Positions 22,962 through 30,893 of a DNA stretch of 34,671 nucleotides are shown here, one piece after another; position 1 is the stretch's first letter, and each line of letters starts with the position of its first letter. Position numbers and translations under genes: made by a program. The notes under the pieces were generated by a model. That model saw only the letters and a program-made list of their open reading frames with translations. It was not told the origin of the DNA and ran no database searches. This DNA is from an uncultured Eubacteriales bacterium (GTDB lineage Bacteria; Bacillota; Clostridia; Oscillospirales; Oscillospiraceae), in assembly GCA_900556935.1 (NCBI GenBank), contig USQL01000011.1, positions 1 to 34,671 of the forward strand, read 5' to 3'.

Positions 22962-24017
22962 ATGGCAAAAAAATGGCTGCTGCGGCTGCTGGCGCTGAGC
23001 TTGGCGCTGGTGATGCTTCTGTGTGCCGCGGCGTACCTCGTTGACCCCTACATGCAGTATCGGGTCCGGGACAACCAATATCTGTTAAACTCCCGGCTGG
23101 TCACCCCGGGGCTCATTACAAACTATGACTACGACACAGTACTCATTGGCTCCTCCATGATTCAGAATACGGACATGCAGCTGTTCCGGGACACCCTGGG
23201 GGGCAGGCCCTTGAAAATCACCACCGGTGCCATCAGCCTGACGGAGATTCAGAAGCTGACGGACAAAATCAATCAGGTGGGCAAGGCGGAGCGCTGCTAT
23301 ATCTGTCTTGACCAGTATCTCTTCGCCCCGGAAAAATGGGACGATATGGACCGGTTTCCGGACTATCTTTTAGACGACAGCCCCTGGAATGACTACCGGT
23401 ACCTTCTGGGCTACGAAACCTGGATGCGCTTCATCCCCATTGATTTAGGGCTCAGCGCCGCAAAAATGCTGCACATTCCCCTGCCGGAAAAATTCACCCG
23501 GGCCATGTCCATCGACGGCCTGGAGGACTGGCGGGACGACTGGACCTTCGGGGAGGAAGCAACCCTTTCCCTCTATACGCCCCCGAAAAAGGGGACCGAC
23601 TTTGATGCGGAAACCGTGCTTGCGCGGATGAAAAAGCGATTTGACGAATACCTGACCCACCTGGATTTTACCAACGGGGACTATACCTTCTTCTTCCCTC
23701 CCTACTCCGCCCTCTACTGGAATTACGCCTTTGGGGCCGGGAACGGGGAAACCTATCTGGAATTCAAGGCCTACGCGGAGGCACATCTATTGGAATATGA
23801 AAACGTCCGGATTTTTGACTTTCAAAACGCGCCATTCACTACCGATTTGAACAACTACAAGGACTACACCCACTACACCCCGGAAATCAACGACTGGATG
23901 CTGGGGTGCTTTGCAAGCGGCGAATCCCTGGTGGAGGTGCCAGATTCCGGCCTGGAACGAACCAAAGCGCAGGCAGCAGAGCTGCTGGAACGGTACCCGG
24001 AAATACCGGGGGAATAA
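22962..24017 (+). CDS. SGNH-hydrolase-like exported partner of the MBOAT protein
   Basis: A 351-residue protein with one N-terminal membrane segment (residues 5-27, WLLRLLALSLALVMLLCAAAYLV), so most of it probably faces outside. VLIGSSMIQN (G63-S64-S65) fits the first SGNH block with its nucleophile Ser, and KDYTHYTPEIN supplies D301 and H304 of the C-terminal DxxH block. This fits the AlgJ/AlgX and DltD type, which take the acyl group delivered by an MBOAT protein and place it on a polymer. AAGGAGCACGGCT precedes the ATG, 11 bases after the MBOAT stop. The polymer cannot be named from sequence. Confidence 0.8.
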   Translation: MAKKWLLRLLALSLALVMLLCAAAYLVDPYMQYRVRDNQYLLNSRLVTPGLITNYDYDTVLIGSSMIQNTDMQLFRDTLGGRPLKITTGAISLTEIQKLTDKINQVGKAERCYICLDQYLFAPEKWDDMDRFPDYLLDDSPWNDYRYLLGYETWMRFIPIDLGLSAAKMLHIPLPEKFTRAMSIDGLEDWRDDWTFGEEATLSLYTPPKKGTDFDAETVLARMKKRFDEYLTHLDFTNGDYTFFFPPYSALYWNYAFGAGNGETYLEFKAYAEAHLLEYENVRIFDFQNAPFTTDLNNYKDYTHYTPEINDWMLGCFASGESLVEVPDSGLERTKAQAAELLERYPEIPGE

Positions 24018-24021
24018 ACGA

Positions 24022-24046
24022 TTGGCTCCCCTGAAAGGGGAGCCAA
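24022..24046. repeat. Perfect 11-bp hairpin between the SGNH and LytTR genes
   Basis: TTGGCTCCCCT (24022-24032) and AGGGGAGCCAA (24036-24046) around a GAA loop. No T-tract follows on the plus strand, so it is a weak terminator at best; it may be a transcript-stabilising stem or a short dispersed repeat. Confidence 0.6.
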
Positions 24047-24072
24047 AATGAACGCACAAGGAGGTCACATAC

Positions 24073-24771
24073 ATGACCTATAAAATTGCCATTTGTGATG
24101 ATTCCCCGGTGGACCGGGAGTATGTGGGGGCGTTGGCGAAAAGATGGGCGGAGGGCCGGGGGGTACGGCTCCATACGGAGGTGTTTTCCTCCGGGGAAAG
24201 CTTTTTGTTCCGCTATGCCGAGGAAAATGACTTTGACATTCTCCTGCTGGATATTGAAATGGGCGGCATGGACGGGGTGAGCCTTGCCAAACGGCTCCGG
24301 CGGGACAACGACACGGTGCAGATTGTCTTTATCACCGGCTACTCCGACTACATTGCCGAGGGCTACGAGGTTGCGGCGCTGCACTACCTGATGAAGCCCC
24401 TGGATGAAAGCAAGCTCTTTTCCGTCCTGGATCGGGCCGCTGAAAAGCTGCGAAAAAACGAAAAGGTACTCCACCTGGAGCTTTCCGGGGAGATGGTCCG
24501 GATTCCCGTCCACCGTATCCGCTGGGCGGAGGTCAACGGAAACTACGTGACCATCCACGAAACCACGGATCACTCCGCGAAAATGGCCCTGGGGCAGCTG
24601 GAACGGGAGCTGGACGACCGGTTCCTGCGGATTGGGCGGTCGGCCATCGTCAACCTGACCCAGATTGCCCGGGTCACGAGAACCGAAATCCGCCTGCTCT
24701 CCGGGGACTGCATTCCCCTGCCCCGGGGTGCCTACGAGACGGTAAACCGGGCAATTATCAATCTGAGGTGA
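24073..24771 (+). CDS. LytTR-family response regulator
   Basis: A 232-residue regulator of the AgrA/ComE/VirR class. Residues 1-120 are the receiver domain, with acidic pocket C8-D9-D10, phosphoryl-acceptor D60 (LLLDIEM) and K108 (YLMKPLD). Residues 135-232 are a LytTR DNA-binding domain, which uses a beta-type fold to read pairs of 9-bp direct repeats; RIPVHRIRWAEVNGNYVTIHE, FLRIGRSAIVNLTQIARV and LPLPRG-like IPLPRGAYETV are typical. AAGGAGGTCACATAC precedes the ATG. The gene for its probable kinase follows 6 bases later. A matching direct repeat is found upstream of the ABC transporter genes. Confidence 0.96.
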   Translation: MTYKIAICDDSPVDREYVGALAKRWAEGRGVRLHTEVFSSGESFLFRYAEENDFDILLLDIEMGGMDGVSLAKRLRRDNDTVQIVFITGYSDYIAEGYEVAALHYLMKPLDESKLFSVLDRAAEKLRKNEKVLHLELSGEMVRIPVHRIRWAEVNGNYVTIHETTDHSAKMALGQLERELDDRFLRIGRSAIVNLTQIARVTRTEIRLLSGDCIPLPRGAYETVNRAIINLR

Positions 24772-24777
24772 ACAAAA

Positions 24778-25440
24778 ATGGGCTTTTTCTCCAAGCGTGT
24801 GGATAAGCAGCTGGAAGCCTACCAGCAGGAGCTTCTGGAAACCCACTACCGGGAAGTGGACAATATGTACAAACAGATACGGGGCTGGCGGCACGACTAC
24901 CGGAATCATATCCAGGTGATGAAGGCCTACGCCGCCAAGGGCGACTGGGCAGCCATCCAGAACTATTTGGACGAGCTTGACAAGGATTTAACAACCGTTG
25001 ATACCGTGATCAAAACCGGCAACGCCATGACGGATGCCATTCTAAACTCCAAAATCTCCCTGGCCAAGTCCAAGGACATTCCCGTCATTGCCGATGCCCA
25101 TGTACCGGTGAAGCTCAAGTCCTCGGAAATTGACCTGTGCTGCATTTTGGGCAATCTCTTTGACAACGCCATCGAGGCAAGCCTGCCCCTGCCGGAGGAA
25201 AAAAGGCTCATCCGGGTGTATATGGACATGAAGAACACCCAGCTCTATATCTCCTTCACCAATTTCACCGCCGGGAAGAAGCTGCCGAAAATCGGCGGCC
25301 GCTTCCGCACCACCAAGGGTGAGGGACATGGCTTTGGGCTAGTCCGCATCGATGCCATTGTGGAGCGCTTAGACGGCTACATCAGCCGGGGCAGCGAGGA
25401 CGGGGCATTTACTACGGAAATTCTGCTGCCCCAGGTATAG
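24778..25440 (+). CDS. GHKL-type sensor histidine kinase, soluble and without sensor domain
   Basis: A 220-residue kinase lacking any membrane segment. Residues 5-35 form a charged coiled-coil-like helix. The phospho-accepting His is in GWRHDYRNHIQVM, the pattern of the AgrC/ComD-like HPK10 class. The ATP-binding GHKL domain has the N-box LGNLFDNAIEASLP and a G-box GEGHGFGLVRIDAIVERLDG. Usual members have six or seven membrane helices to sense a peptide; here the whole sensing part is missing, so the signal must come from inside the cell or through a partner protein. It is co-transcribed with the LytTR regulator gene. The gene is complete, with no sign of decay. Confidence 0.92.
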   Translation: MGFFSKRVDKQLEAYQQELLETHYREVDNMYKQIRGWRHDYRNHIQVMKAYAAKGDWAAIQNYLDELDKDLTTVDTVIKTGNAMTDAILNSKISLAKSKDIPVIADAHVPVKLKSSEIDLCCILGNLFDNAIEASLPLPEEKRLIRVYMDMKNTQLYISFTNFTAGKKLPKIGGRFRTTKGEGHGFGLVRIDAIVERLDGYISRGSEDGAFTTEILLPQV

Positions 25441-25442
25441 GC

Positions 25443-25472
25443 GCAATTCATCCCCCAAAAAGTACAATTCGT
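25443..25472 (+). promoter_or_regulatory. Candidate LytTR-regulator binding site (two 9-bp direct repeats)
   Basis: GCAATTCAT (25443-25451) and ACAATTCGT (25464-25472) are direct repeats separated by exactly 12 bp, the geometry of AgrA and ComE sites. They fit the published general LytTR pattern [TA][AC][CA]GTTN[AG][TG] at seven and eight of nine positions. The second repeat ends 4 bp before the expected -35 window of the ABC transporter promoter. Confidence 0.6.
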
Positions 25473-25505
25473 CCCCGGAATGCTCCGGGGACGAAATTCT
25501 ATGAT
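25466..25505 (+). promoter_or_regulatory. Hairpin and -10 box ahead of the heterodimeric ABC exporter
   Basis: TATGAT at 25500-25505 is a good -10; the hexamer 17 bp upstream (GGAATG) is a poor -35, as expected for an activated promoter. An inverted repeat, TCGTCCCCGGA / TCCGGGGACGA (25469-25479 with 25484-25494), overlaps the second LytTR repeat and the spacer. There is no T-tract, so it is more likely a protein site or fortuitous than a terminator. Confidence 0.45.
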
Positions 25506-25533
25506 AGGATGGGCGCAAAGAGAGGTGCATTCT

Positions 25534-27333
25534 ATGAACACAAAACAAAAACGCTATTCCCTTTCCGGAAACATCGCCTGGATGGTCAAAATCTGCTGGC
25601 AAACCCGTCGGCGGGCCCTGTTTCTATGCCTGGCAATGGCTCTGTGCGACATTCTCAACAATCTGGCGGGGCTCTATATTGGGCCGCGGGTTTTGGGGCT
25701 TGTGGAAGCGCATAGCAGCCTTTCCCAGCTCCTTGGCACCATCCTATTCTTTACCTTGGCACTGCTGCTTACCCAGTACGGGAAAACATATCTTGGCGGG
25801 TACAACCAGTTTTGCCTGGTGGAAAACCGGACCTCCATTATGATGGATGTCAGCCGGAAATTCAACACCACCGGCTATCCCAATACCCTGCGTGCCGAAT
25901 TTCTTCGGCTGCTGGGGAAGACCGACGATGCCACAGATAACAATCAATCCTCCACAGAGGAGATCTACCGGACCATCGCAAGTTTCCTAACCAATCTGGG
26001 CGGGCTAATCGCCTACCTCACCATTCTGTCCGGGCTCAATCTCTGGCTGCTGCTTTTCATGGCCGCCAGCTGCACCGGGGAATTCTGGGCCGCCCGGTAT
26101 AAGGACAACTGGATTTACGCCCACCGGGATACAGAAAACCAGTTTTACCTGAAAAAACGGTATCTGCGGGACAAATCAGAATCCATTGAGCTTGCCAAGG
26201 ACATCCGGATTTTCGGCTTGCAGGGCTGGATGCGGGACATTCTCACCGGCATTCACCACGCTTACTACGACTTCCAGTTAAAGGTAGAAAAGCGCCGGCT
26301 GCTGGTGGACCTGGTGGGCACCGTTTGCACCGTGGCAAGAAACGGCATCGCCTACTGGTATCTCATCCGGCTGGCCCTTCGAAACGGGCTGGGGGTGCCG
26401 GAATTTCTGCTGTACTTTACCGCCGCCTCCACCTTTACCACCTGGGTATTGGGAATTCTCACGGACCTGAGCAAGCTGAACAAGCAAAGCCTGGATATCT
26501 CCCAGGTGCGGGAATTCTTAGACTATCCGGAGCCCTTCCGGGGGCAGGCTCCCGTCCCCAAGGCGGCGCAATATGAGCTGCGGTTGGAGCAAGTCTCCTT
26601 CCGCTACCCGGAGGCGGAGAAAGACACCATCGCAAACATGAATCTGACCATCCACCCCGGGGAACGGCTTGCCATTGTGGGCCTGAACGGTGCCGGTAAG
26701 ACTACCCTTGTAAAGCTTCTGTGCGGTCTGTTGGACCCCACGGAAGGGCGGGTGCTGCTGAACGGTCAGGATATCCGGGCGTTTGACCGGGCGGAATACT
26801 ACCGGCTGTTCAGCGCCGTCTTCCAGGACTATTCTTTGCTTTGTACCACGGTTGCGGAAAATGTTGCCCAGTCGTCGGAACACATCGACGAAAAAAGGGT
26901 CTGGGAGTGTCTTCAAAAAGCGGGGCTTACGGAGGCAATCCAGGCCCTTCCCAAGGGGATTCATACCCATGTGGGCCGGGATGTGTTCTTAGACGGGGTT
27001 CTCTTCTCCGGCGGTCAGACCCAGCGGCTGATGCTGGCCCGGGCCCTTTACAAAGACAGCCCCATTCTATTCCTGGATGAGCCCACCGCCGCCCTGGACC
27101 CCATTGCGGAGGACGACATCTACCGGAAGTACAGTGCCATGACGGAAGGCAAAACCTCCCTCTTTATCTCCCACCGGCTGGCCTCTACAAGGTTCTGCGA
27201 CCGAATTCTCTTTTTGGATCAGGGAAAAATCGCCGAGGAGGGCACCCACGAAATGCTGCTCGCCCTGGGCGGCGGCTACGCCAAACTCTTTGAAGTTCAA
27301 AGCCGCTACTATCAGGAAGGGAGGGATTTCTAA
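25534..27333 (+). CDS. ABC exporter half-transporter, first subunit
   Basis: A 599-residue type IV ABC half-transporter: a transmembrane domain of about six helices (residues 25 to about 320), then an ATPase domain. Walker A is GLNGAGKTT near 383-391, Q-loop VFQDYSLL, signature FSGGQTQRLMLARAL near 491, Walker B ILFLDEPTAALD with its catalytic Glu, and H-loop FISHRLAS. All ATP-site motifs are intact. An in-frame ATG 11 codons upstream has no ribosome binding site, whereas this ATG has AGAGGTGCATTCT. The adjacent gene codes for a second, different half-transporter, so the two probably form a heterodimer exporting a peptide, lipid or drug. Control by the upstream LytTR system is likely. The substrate is unknown; no peptide precursor gene is seen nearby. 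Confidence 0.94.
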   Translation: MNTKQKRYSLSGNIAWMVKICWQTRRRALFLCLAMALCDILNNLAGLYIGPRVLGLVEAHSSLSQLLGTILFFTLALLLTQYGKTYLGGYNQFCLVENRTSIMMDVSRKFNTTGYPNTLRAEFLRLLGKTDDATDNNQSSTEEIYRTIASFLTNLGGLIAYLTILSGLNLWLLLFMAASCTGEFWAARYKDNWIYAHRDTENQFYLKKRYLRDKSESIELAKDIRIFGLQGWMRDILTGIHHAYYDFQLKVEKRRLLVDLVGTVCTVARNGIAYWYLIRLALRNGLGVPEFLLYFTAASTFTTWVLGILTDLSKLNKQSLDISQVREFLDYPEPFRGQAPVPKAAQYELRLEQVSFRYPEAEKDTIANMNLTIHPGERLAIVGLNGAGKTTLVKLLCGLLDPTEGRVLLNGQDIRAFDRAEYYRLFSAVFQDYSLLCTTVAENVAQSSEHIDEKRVWECLQKAGLTEAIQALPKGIHTHVGRDVFLDGVLFSGGQTQRLMLARALYKDSPILFLDEPTAALDPIAEDDIYRKYSAMTEGKTSLFISHRLASTRFCDRILFLDQGKIAEEGTHEMLLALGGGYAKLFEVQSRYYQEGRDF

Positions 27334-29189
27334 TGAAGCACAATTTTCAATATCACCTTTCCCGGGAAATCCGGGCGATTCGGATGCTCCACGGGGTCAC
27401 GCCTCAGTTCTTTCCCATTGTGACCCTGAACGCCATTGTAAAAGCCGTTCTCCCCTACGCCACGGTATTCCTCTCCGCAAAAATCTTAACGGAGCTGGCA
27501 ACCCTGAGAAGGGCCAATGTTCTCTGGAAATGGGTCATTGTCACCATTCTGGCAACCGCTCTTCTGTCCGTTCTGCGCTCGTTCTTTATGGAGCGGGAGG
27601 AGACCTTGCTCAACGACATTTATGGGCGGAAGGAACTGCTTTTCAGCGAAAAAGCCATGTCCATGGACTTTGCCGATGCGGATAAGCAGGAAGTTCGGAG
27701 TCTACGGGCCCAGATTTCCCAGAATGAACAATGGGGCGGCCTGGGGCTTATCAATGCCGCCATCATCTATAAGGAGTTGATTGGGTCCCTGACCGGTATT
27801 TTCAGCGGCATCGCCCTGACCGTCCGGCTTTTCGCAACCCCGGTACCGGAAAGTGCGGGAAAGCTTGTGCTATTAAGCAGTCCTTGGTTTCTCCTTCCTT
27901 TGGGTGGTCTCTTTGTGGGCATCAGCCTTCTTTCCGGCAGACTCTATACTGTATACGCCCAGGAATACGATCGCCTCTCCAAAGATGCCACCTTTGGAAA
28001 CCGGGTATATACCTATATTACGAAGCTGTCCCGGCAAAAAAGCATCCAAATGGACATGCGCATCTATCGGCAGCAGAAGATCATAGATGCCCTGTCTGCC
28101 CAGAATCAGGTATTTACGGCGAAGGGAATTTTTGGCCGTGCCGCGCTGGGAAAGCCGGGCTTGTGTTGGTCTGTGGCTGCCAGTAGCGCAACTCTGACCG
28201 TGGGGTGCATTTATGTATTCACCTGCCTGAAAGCCTGGGCCGGGGCCTTTGATATCGGCCTTGTCACCCAGTATGTTGGGGCCGCAACGGCGCTGGCGGA
28301 ATCTCTCAACATTCTGATTTCCTCTTTGGGAGGTATGAAAGCCAACACCACCCATCTGGACAATACCTTCCGTTATCTGGACCTTCCCAACGCCATGTAC
28401 CAGGGCAGCCTGACCACGGAAAAGCGGGCAGACCGGAACTATCAGGTGGAATTCAAAAACGTCTCCTTCAAATATCCCGGCAGCGAAACCTGGGCATTGA
28501 GAAACGTCTCCATGAAGTTCCAAATCGGCAAGCGGCTGGCAATCGTTGGGGAAAACGGCAGCGGAAAGACCACCTTTATTAAGCTCCTGTGCCGTCTCTA
28601 CGACCCCCAGGAGGGGGAAATCCTTCTAAACGGAATCGATATCCGGAAATACCGGTACGATGACTACATGGGCGTTTTCTCCATCGTCTTCCAGGATTTC
28701 CAGCTGCTGTCTCAAAGCCTGGGAAGCAATGTGGCGGGCTGTAAGGATTATGACGAGAAACGGGTAACACAGGCCCTGGTGGATGCGGGCTTCGGCCCAA
28801 GGCTTCATACCCTTCCCAAGGGGCTGGACACCCAGCTTTATAAGGACTACGGCGAGGACGGCATCGAGATCTCCGGCGGCGAGGCCCAGAAGATCGCCAT
28901 TGCCCGGGCACTGTACAAGGACGCGCCCTTCATCATCCTGGACGAGCCCACCGCCGCCCTGGACCCCATGGCCGAGGCGGAAATCTACAGTAAGTTCAAC
29001 GAGATTTCCGGCGACAAAACCGCGGTCTACATCAGCCACCGCTTGTCCAGCTGCAAGTTCTGTGACGAAATTCTGGTCTTCCACCAGGGCTCCATCGTCC
29101 AGCAGGGCACCCACGAAGCCCTCCTTTCCCAAAAGGAAGGCAAATACGCCCAGCTTTGGAACGCCCAGGCGCAGTATTATACGGAGTAA
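27333..29189 (+). CDS. ABC exporter half-transporter, second subunit
   Basis: A 618-residue partner of the preceding subunit, the ATG overlapping its TAA by one base with GGGAGGGATTTCT ahead. The membrane domain covers about residues 30-330. The ATPase domain has Walker A GENGSGKTT near 406-414, Q-loop VFQDFQLL, signature ISGGEAQKIAIARAL, Walker B IILDEPTAALD, and H-loop YISHRLSS. The signature has E where Gln is usual (SGGE), but the catalytic Glu and His are present, so neither site looks clearly dead, unlike many heterodimeric exporters. The membrane domain is only loosely similar to that of subunit one. A strong terminator follows. Confidence 0.94.
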   Translation: MKHNFQYHLSREIRAIRMLHGVTPQFFPIVTLNAIVKAVLPYATVFLSAKILTELATLRRANVLWKWVIVTILATALLSVLRSFFMEREETLLNDIYGRKELLFSEKAMSMDFADADKQEVRSLRAQISQNEQWGGLGLINAAIIYKELIGSLTGIFSGIALTVRLFATPVPESAGKLVLLSSPWFLLPLGGLFVGISLLSGRLYTVYAQEYDRLSKDATFGNRVYTYITKLSRQKSIQMDMRIYRQQKIIDALSAQNQVFTAKGIFGRAALGKPGLCWSVAASSATLTVGCIYVFTCLKAWAGAFDIGLVTQYVGAATALAESLNILISSLGGMKANTTHLDNTFRYLDLPNAMYQGSLTTEKRADRNYQVEFKNVSFKYPGSETWALRNVSMKFQIGKRLAIVGENGSGKTTFIKLLCRLYDPQEGEILLNGIDIRKYRYDDYMGVFSIVFQDFQLLSQSLGSNVAGCKDYDEKRVTQALVDAGFGPRLHTLPKGLDTQLYKDYGEDGIEISGGEAQKIAIARALYKDAPFIILDEPTAALDPMAEAEIYSKFNEISGDKTAVYISHRLSSCKFCDEILVFHQGSIVQQGTHEALLSQKEGKYAQLWNAQAQYYTE

Positions 29190-29195
29190 CATTTC

Positions 29196-29245
29196 ATCCC
29201 CGATTTTCTTACCGACCGGTTTGAAAATCGGGGATTTTCGTTTCT
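29196..29245 (+). terminator. Terminator of the LytTR-ABC module
   Basis: 12-bp perfect stem ATCCCCGATTTT / AAAATCGGGGAT (29196-29207 with 29224-29235) with a 16-base loop, followed by TTTCGTTTCTT. It starts 6 bases after the second ABC subunit gene. Confidence 0.85.
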
Positions 29246-29287
29246 TACGAAATCTTCAGGACACGCCCTTGCGCTTTGTGGTATAAT
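29244..29287 (+). promoter_or_regulatory. Promoter and candidate autoregulatory site of the OmpR-type regulator gene
   Basis: CTTACGAAATCTTCAGG (29244-29260) followed by a perfect -10 TATAAT (29282-29287) with no good -35 (GGACAC at the expected place). The first 11 bases are the same as the site upstream of the FtsX-type ABC operon, CTTACGAAATCGTAAGG, which suggests one regulator binds both. Confidence 0.5.
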
Positions 29288-29311
29288 GGGGAAAAATGGG
29301 AGGTGTATTCA

Positions 29312-29962
29312 ATGCCCGCACCGATTCTTCTTGTGGAAGACGATTCCTATCTTTCCCAGGGGCTTTTGGAGCTGCTGGAAAGCAGCGGCTATGCCCCGCT
29401 GTGCGCCATGGACCTGGAAAGCGCCCGGAGGGCGCTTCGGGATAAGCACTATGAACTCGTCATTCTGGACGTGACTCTGCCGGATGGGGACGGGGTGTCC
29501 TTCTGCCAGTCCCTGCGGCAGGAGGGATTTGCCATGCCCATTCTCTTCCTCACCGCCCGGGACGAGGAATTTGACATTGTCCGGGGCCTGGATGCCGGGG
29601 GCAACGACTATGTGACCAAGCCCTTCCGGGTTCAGGAGCTTTTAAGCCGCATCCGGGTCCTGCTTCGCAAGGACTCCGGGAATCTGCGCCGGGGCGGACT
29701 GGAAATTGACCAGGAGCGAATGACGGTCTCCAAGGACGGGAATGCGCTGCCCCTGACCCTGACGGAATATAAGCTTCTGGCGTGCCTCGTCCGTCAAAGG
29801 GGTGTCACCACAAGGGACATCCTGCTGGAAGCGCTGTGGGACAGCGACGGGAAATTTGTGGATGACAACACCCTGTCCGTCCATATCAGCCGCCTGCGGG
29901 AGAAAATCGGCGGTGGGCATATCCGGACCGTTCGGGGGGTGGGCTATCAATGGGTGGATTGA
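29312..29962 (+). CDS. OmpR/PhoB-family response regulator
   Basis: A 216-residue regulator. The receiver domain has E9-D10-D11, phospho-acceptor D53 (VILDVTLPDGDG), the T81 switch residue in FLTARDEE and K103 (VTKPF). The C-terminal winged helix reads LTLTEYKLLACLVRQRG... VDDNTLSVHISRLREKIGGGHIRTVRGVGYQWVD, a full trans_reg_C domain. The start at 29312 has GGGAGGTGTATTCA; an in-frame ATG 12 codons upstream lies in the promoter and is not used here. The gene overlaps the kinase gene by 13 bp. Its likely targets are its own promoter and that of the ABC-FtsX genes. Confidence 0.95.
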   Translation: MPAPILLVEDDSYLSQGLLELLESSGYAPLCAMDLESARRALRDKHYELVILDVTLPDGDGVSFCQSLRQEGFAMPILFLTARDEEFDIVRGLDAGGNDYVTKPFRVQELLSRIRVLLRKDSGNLRRGGLEIDQERMTVSKDGNALPLTLTEYKLLACLVRQRGVTTRDILLEALWDSDGKFVDDNTLSVHISRLREKIGGGHIRTVRGVGYQWVD

Positions 29963-30825
29963 TTCTGGGCTTTCTGCTGGGGGCCGGGCTGGGGCTCGGG
30001 CTTTTTCTGCGACAGAGGCGGCGCACAAAAACGCTTACACAGCAGATAGAGGCGTTTCTGGACGGGGTTTCCCCGCCCCTGGAAATCTCCCTGGGAGAAA
30101 ATGACTACTCGGCACTGCAAAATGCCGTCGCGGTCCTCCAAAACCGGCTCCTTCTGTCCCGGGAGCAGACCCTTCTGGAAGCACAGCGCAGTACGGATTT
30201 GCTCACGGACATCTCCCACCAGCTGAAAACGCCCCTTGCCTCCTTACAGCTGTTCTTGGAGCTGGACAACGGAAAGCATTTGGAGCAGGAGCAGGCACAG
30301 ATTGGAAGAATGCAGACGCTCATTGCCAACCTTCTCCGGCTGGAGCGGCTCTGCGCCGACGGCTACACCTTTTCCTTCGCCACCCACGATTTAAAGGAGC
30401 TGATTCTCAGCTGCTGGCAGCCCCTTTCCGCCCTCTACCCGGAGAAAACCCTGGTATGCCAGGGGGCAGCCAGCCTGTACTGCGATGAAATCTGGATGGG
30501 CGAGGCGCTGACCAACCTTCTGAAAAACGCCTGTGAGCACACCGGGCCCCGGGGGCACATCACCCTTCATTTGGAGCAGAGCCCGGGCGAAGTTCGGCTT
30601 ACCCTGTCCGACGACGGCGGCGGCGTGGAGCCCCAGGCCCTGCCAAGGCTGTTTGAGCGGTTCTACCATGGCAGTCATCCGGGCCATGGGGCGGGCATTG
30701 GCCTTGCCATCGTCAAAGAAATCGTCCGGCGGCACCACGGCAGCATTCAGGCCCAAAATATCCCCGGCGGGCTGGAATTTGTCCTGTTTTTCTCAAAACT
30801 GGATCAATGTCTTACGAAATCGTAA
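29950..30825 (+). CDS. Sensor histidine kinase with minimal sensor region
   Basis: A 291-residue HisKA-type kinase. A single membrane segment (residues 3-20, GLILGFLLGAGLGLGLFL) is followed directly by a basic stretch and a short linker. The phospho-acceptor H90 is in TDISHQLKTPLASLQ. The ATPase domain has N-box LTNLLKNACEHT, G1 SDDGGGVEP, F-box LFERFYHG and G2 GAGIGLAIVKEI. With no extracellular domain it belongs with the intramembrane-sensing kinases that commonly take their signal from a partner ABC permease, here encoded just downstream. Its last codons overlap a palindrome that probably serves the next promoter. It overlaps the regulator gene at the 5' end. Confidence 0.94.
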   Translation: MGGLILGFLLGAGLGLGLFLRQRRRTKTLTQQIEAFLDGVSPPLEISLGENDYSALQNAVAVLQNRLLLSREQTLLEAQRSTDLLTDISHQLKTPLASLQLFLELDNGKHLEQEQAQIGRMQTLIANLLRLERLCADGYTFSFATHDLKELILSCWQPLSALYPEKTLVCQGAASLYCDEIWMGEALTNLLKNACEHTGPRGHITLHLEQSPGEVRLTLSDDGGGVEPQALPRLFERFYHGSHPGHGAGIGLAIVKEIVRRHHGSIQAQNIPGGLEFVLFFSKLDQCLTKS

Positions 30826-30864
30826 GGGTACCGTCACGCAGGCGTAAGGTTCGTCTGCTAGAAT
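30811..30864 (+). promoter_or_regulatory. Promoter and candidate regulator site of the ABC-FtsX operon
   Basis: A 16-base sequence with 6-bp inverted arms, CTTACG-AAAT-CGTAAG (30811-30826), lies over the end of the kinase gene. CGTAAGG is repeated directly at 30821-30827 and 30843-30849, 22 bp apart (about two helical turns). A -10 TAGAAT is at 30859-30864, with no good -35. This looks like an activator-dependent promoter for the OmpR-type regulator. Confidence 0.55.
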
Positions 30865-30893
30865 AAAGCCATCCCAATCAAGGAGGCACACAT

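Noticed and set aside
24022..24046. Terminator of the tmcAL-MBOAT-SGNH operon
   Set aside because: The stem is perfect, but AAATGAACGC rather than a T-tract follows, so it was listed only as a hairpin.
25501..25533. Earlier start or small peptide gene before the first exporter subunit
   Set aside because: The ATG at 25501 has no Shine-Dalgarno and falls on the -10 box; 25534 has a proper one.
27333..29189. Degenerate ATP site in the second exporter subunit
   Set aside because: The signature is SGGE instead of SGGQ, but Walker A, the catalytic Glu and the H-loop His are all present, so loss of function is not supported.
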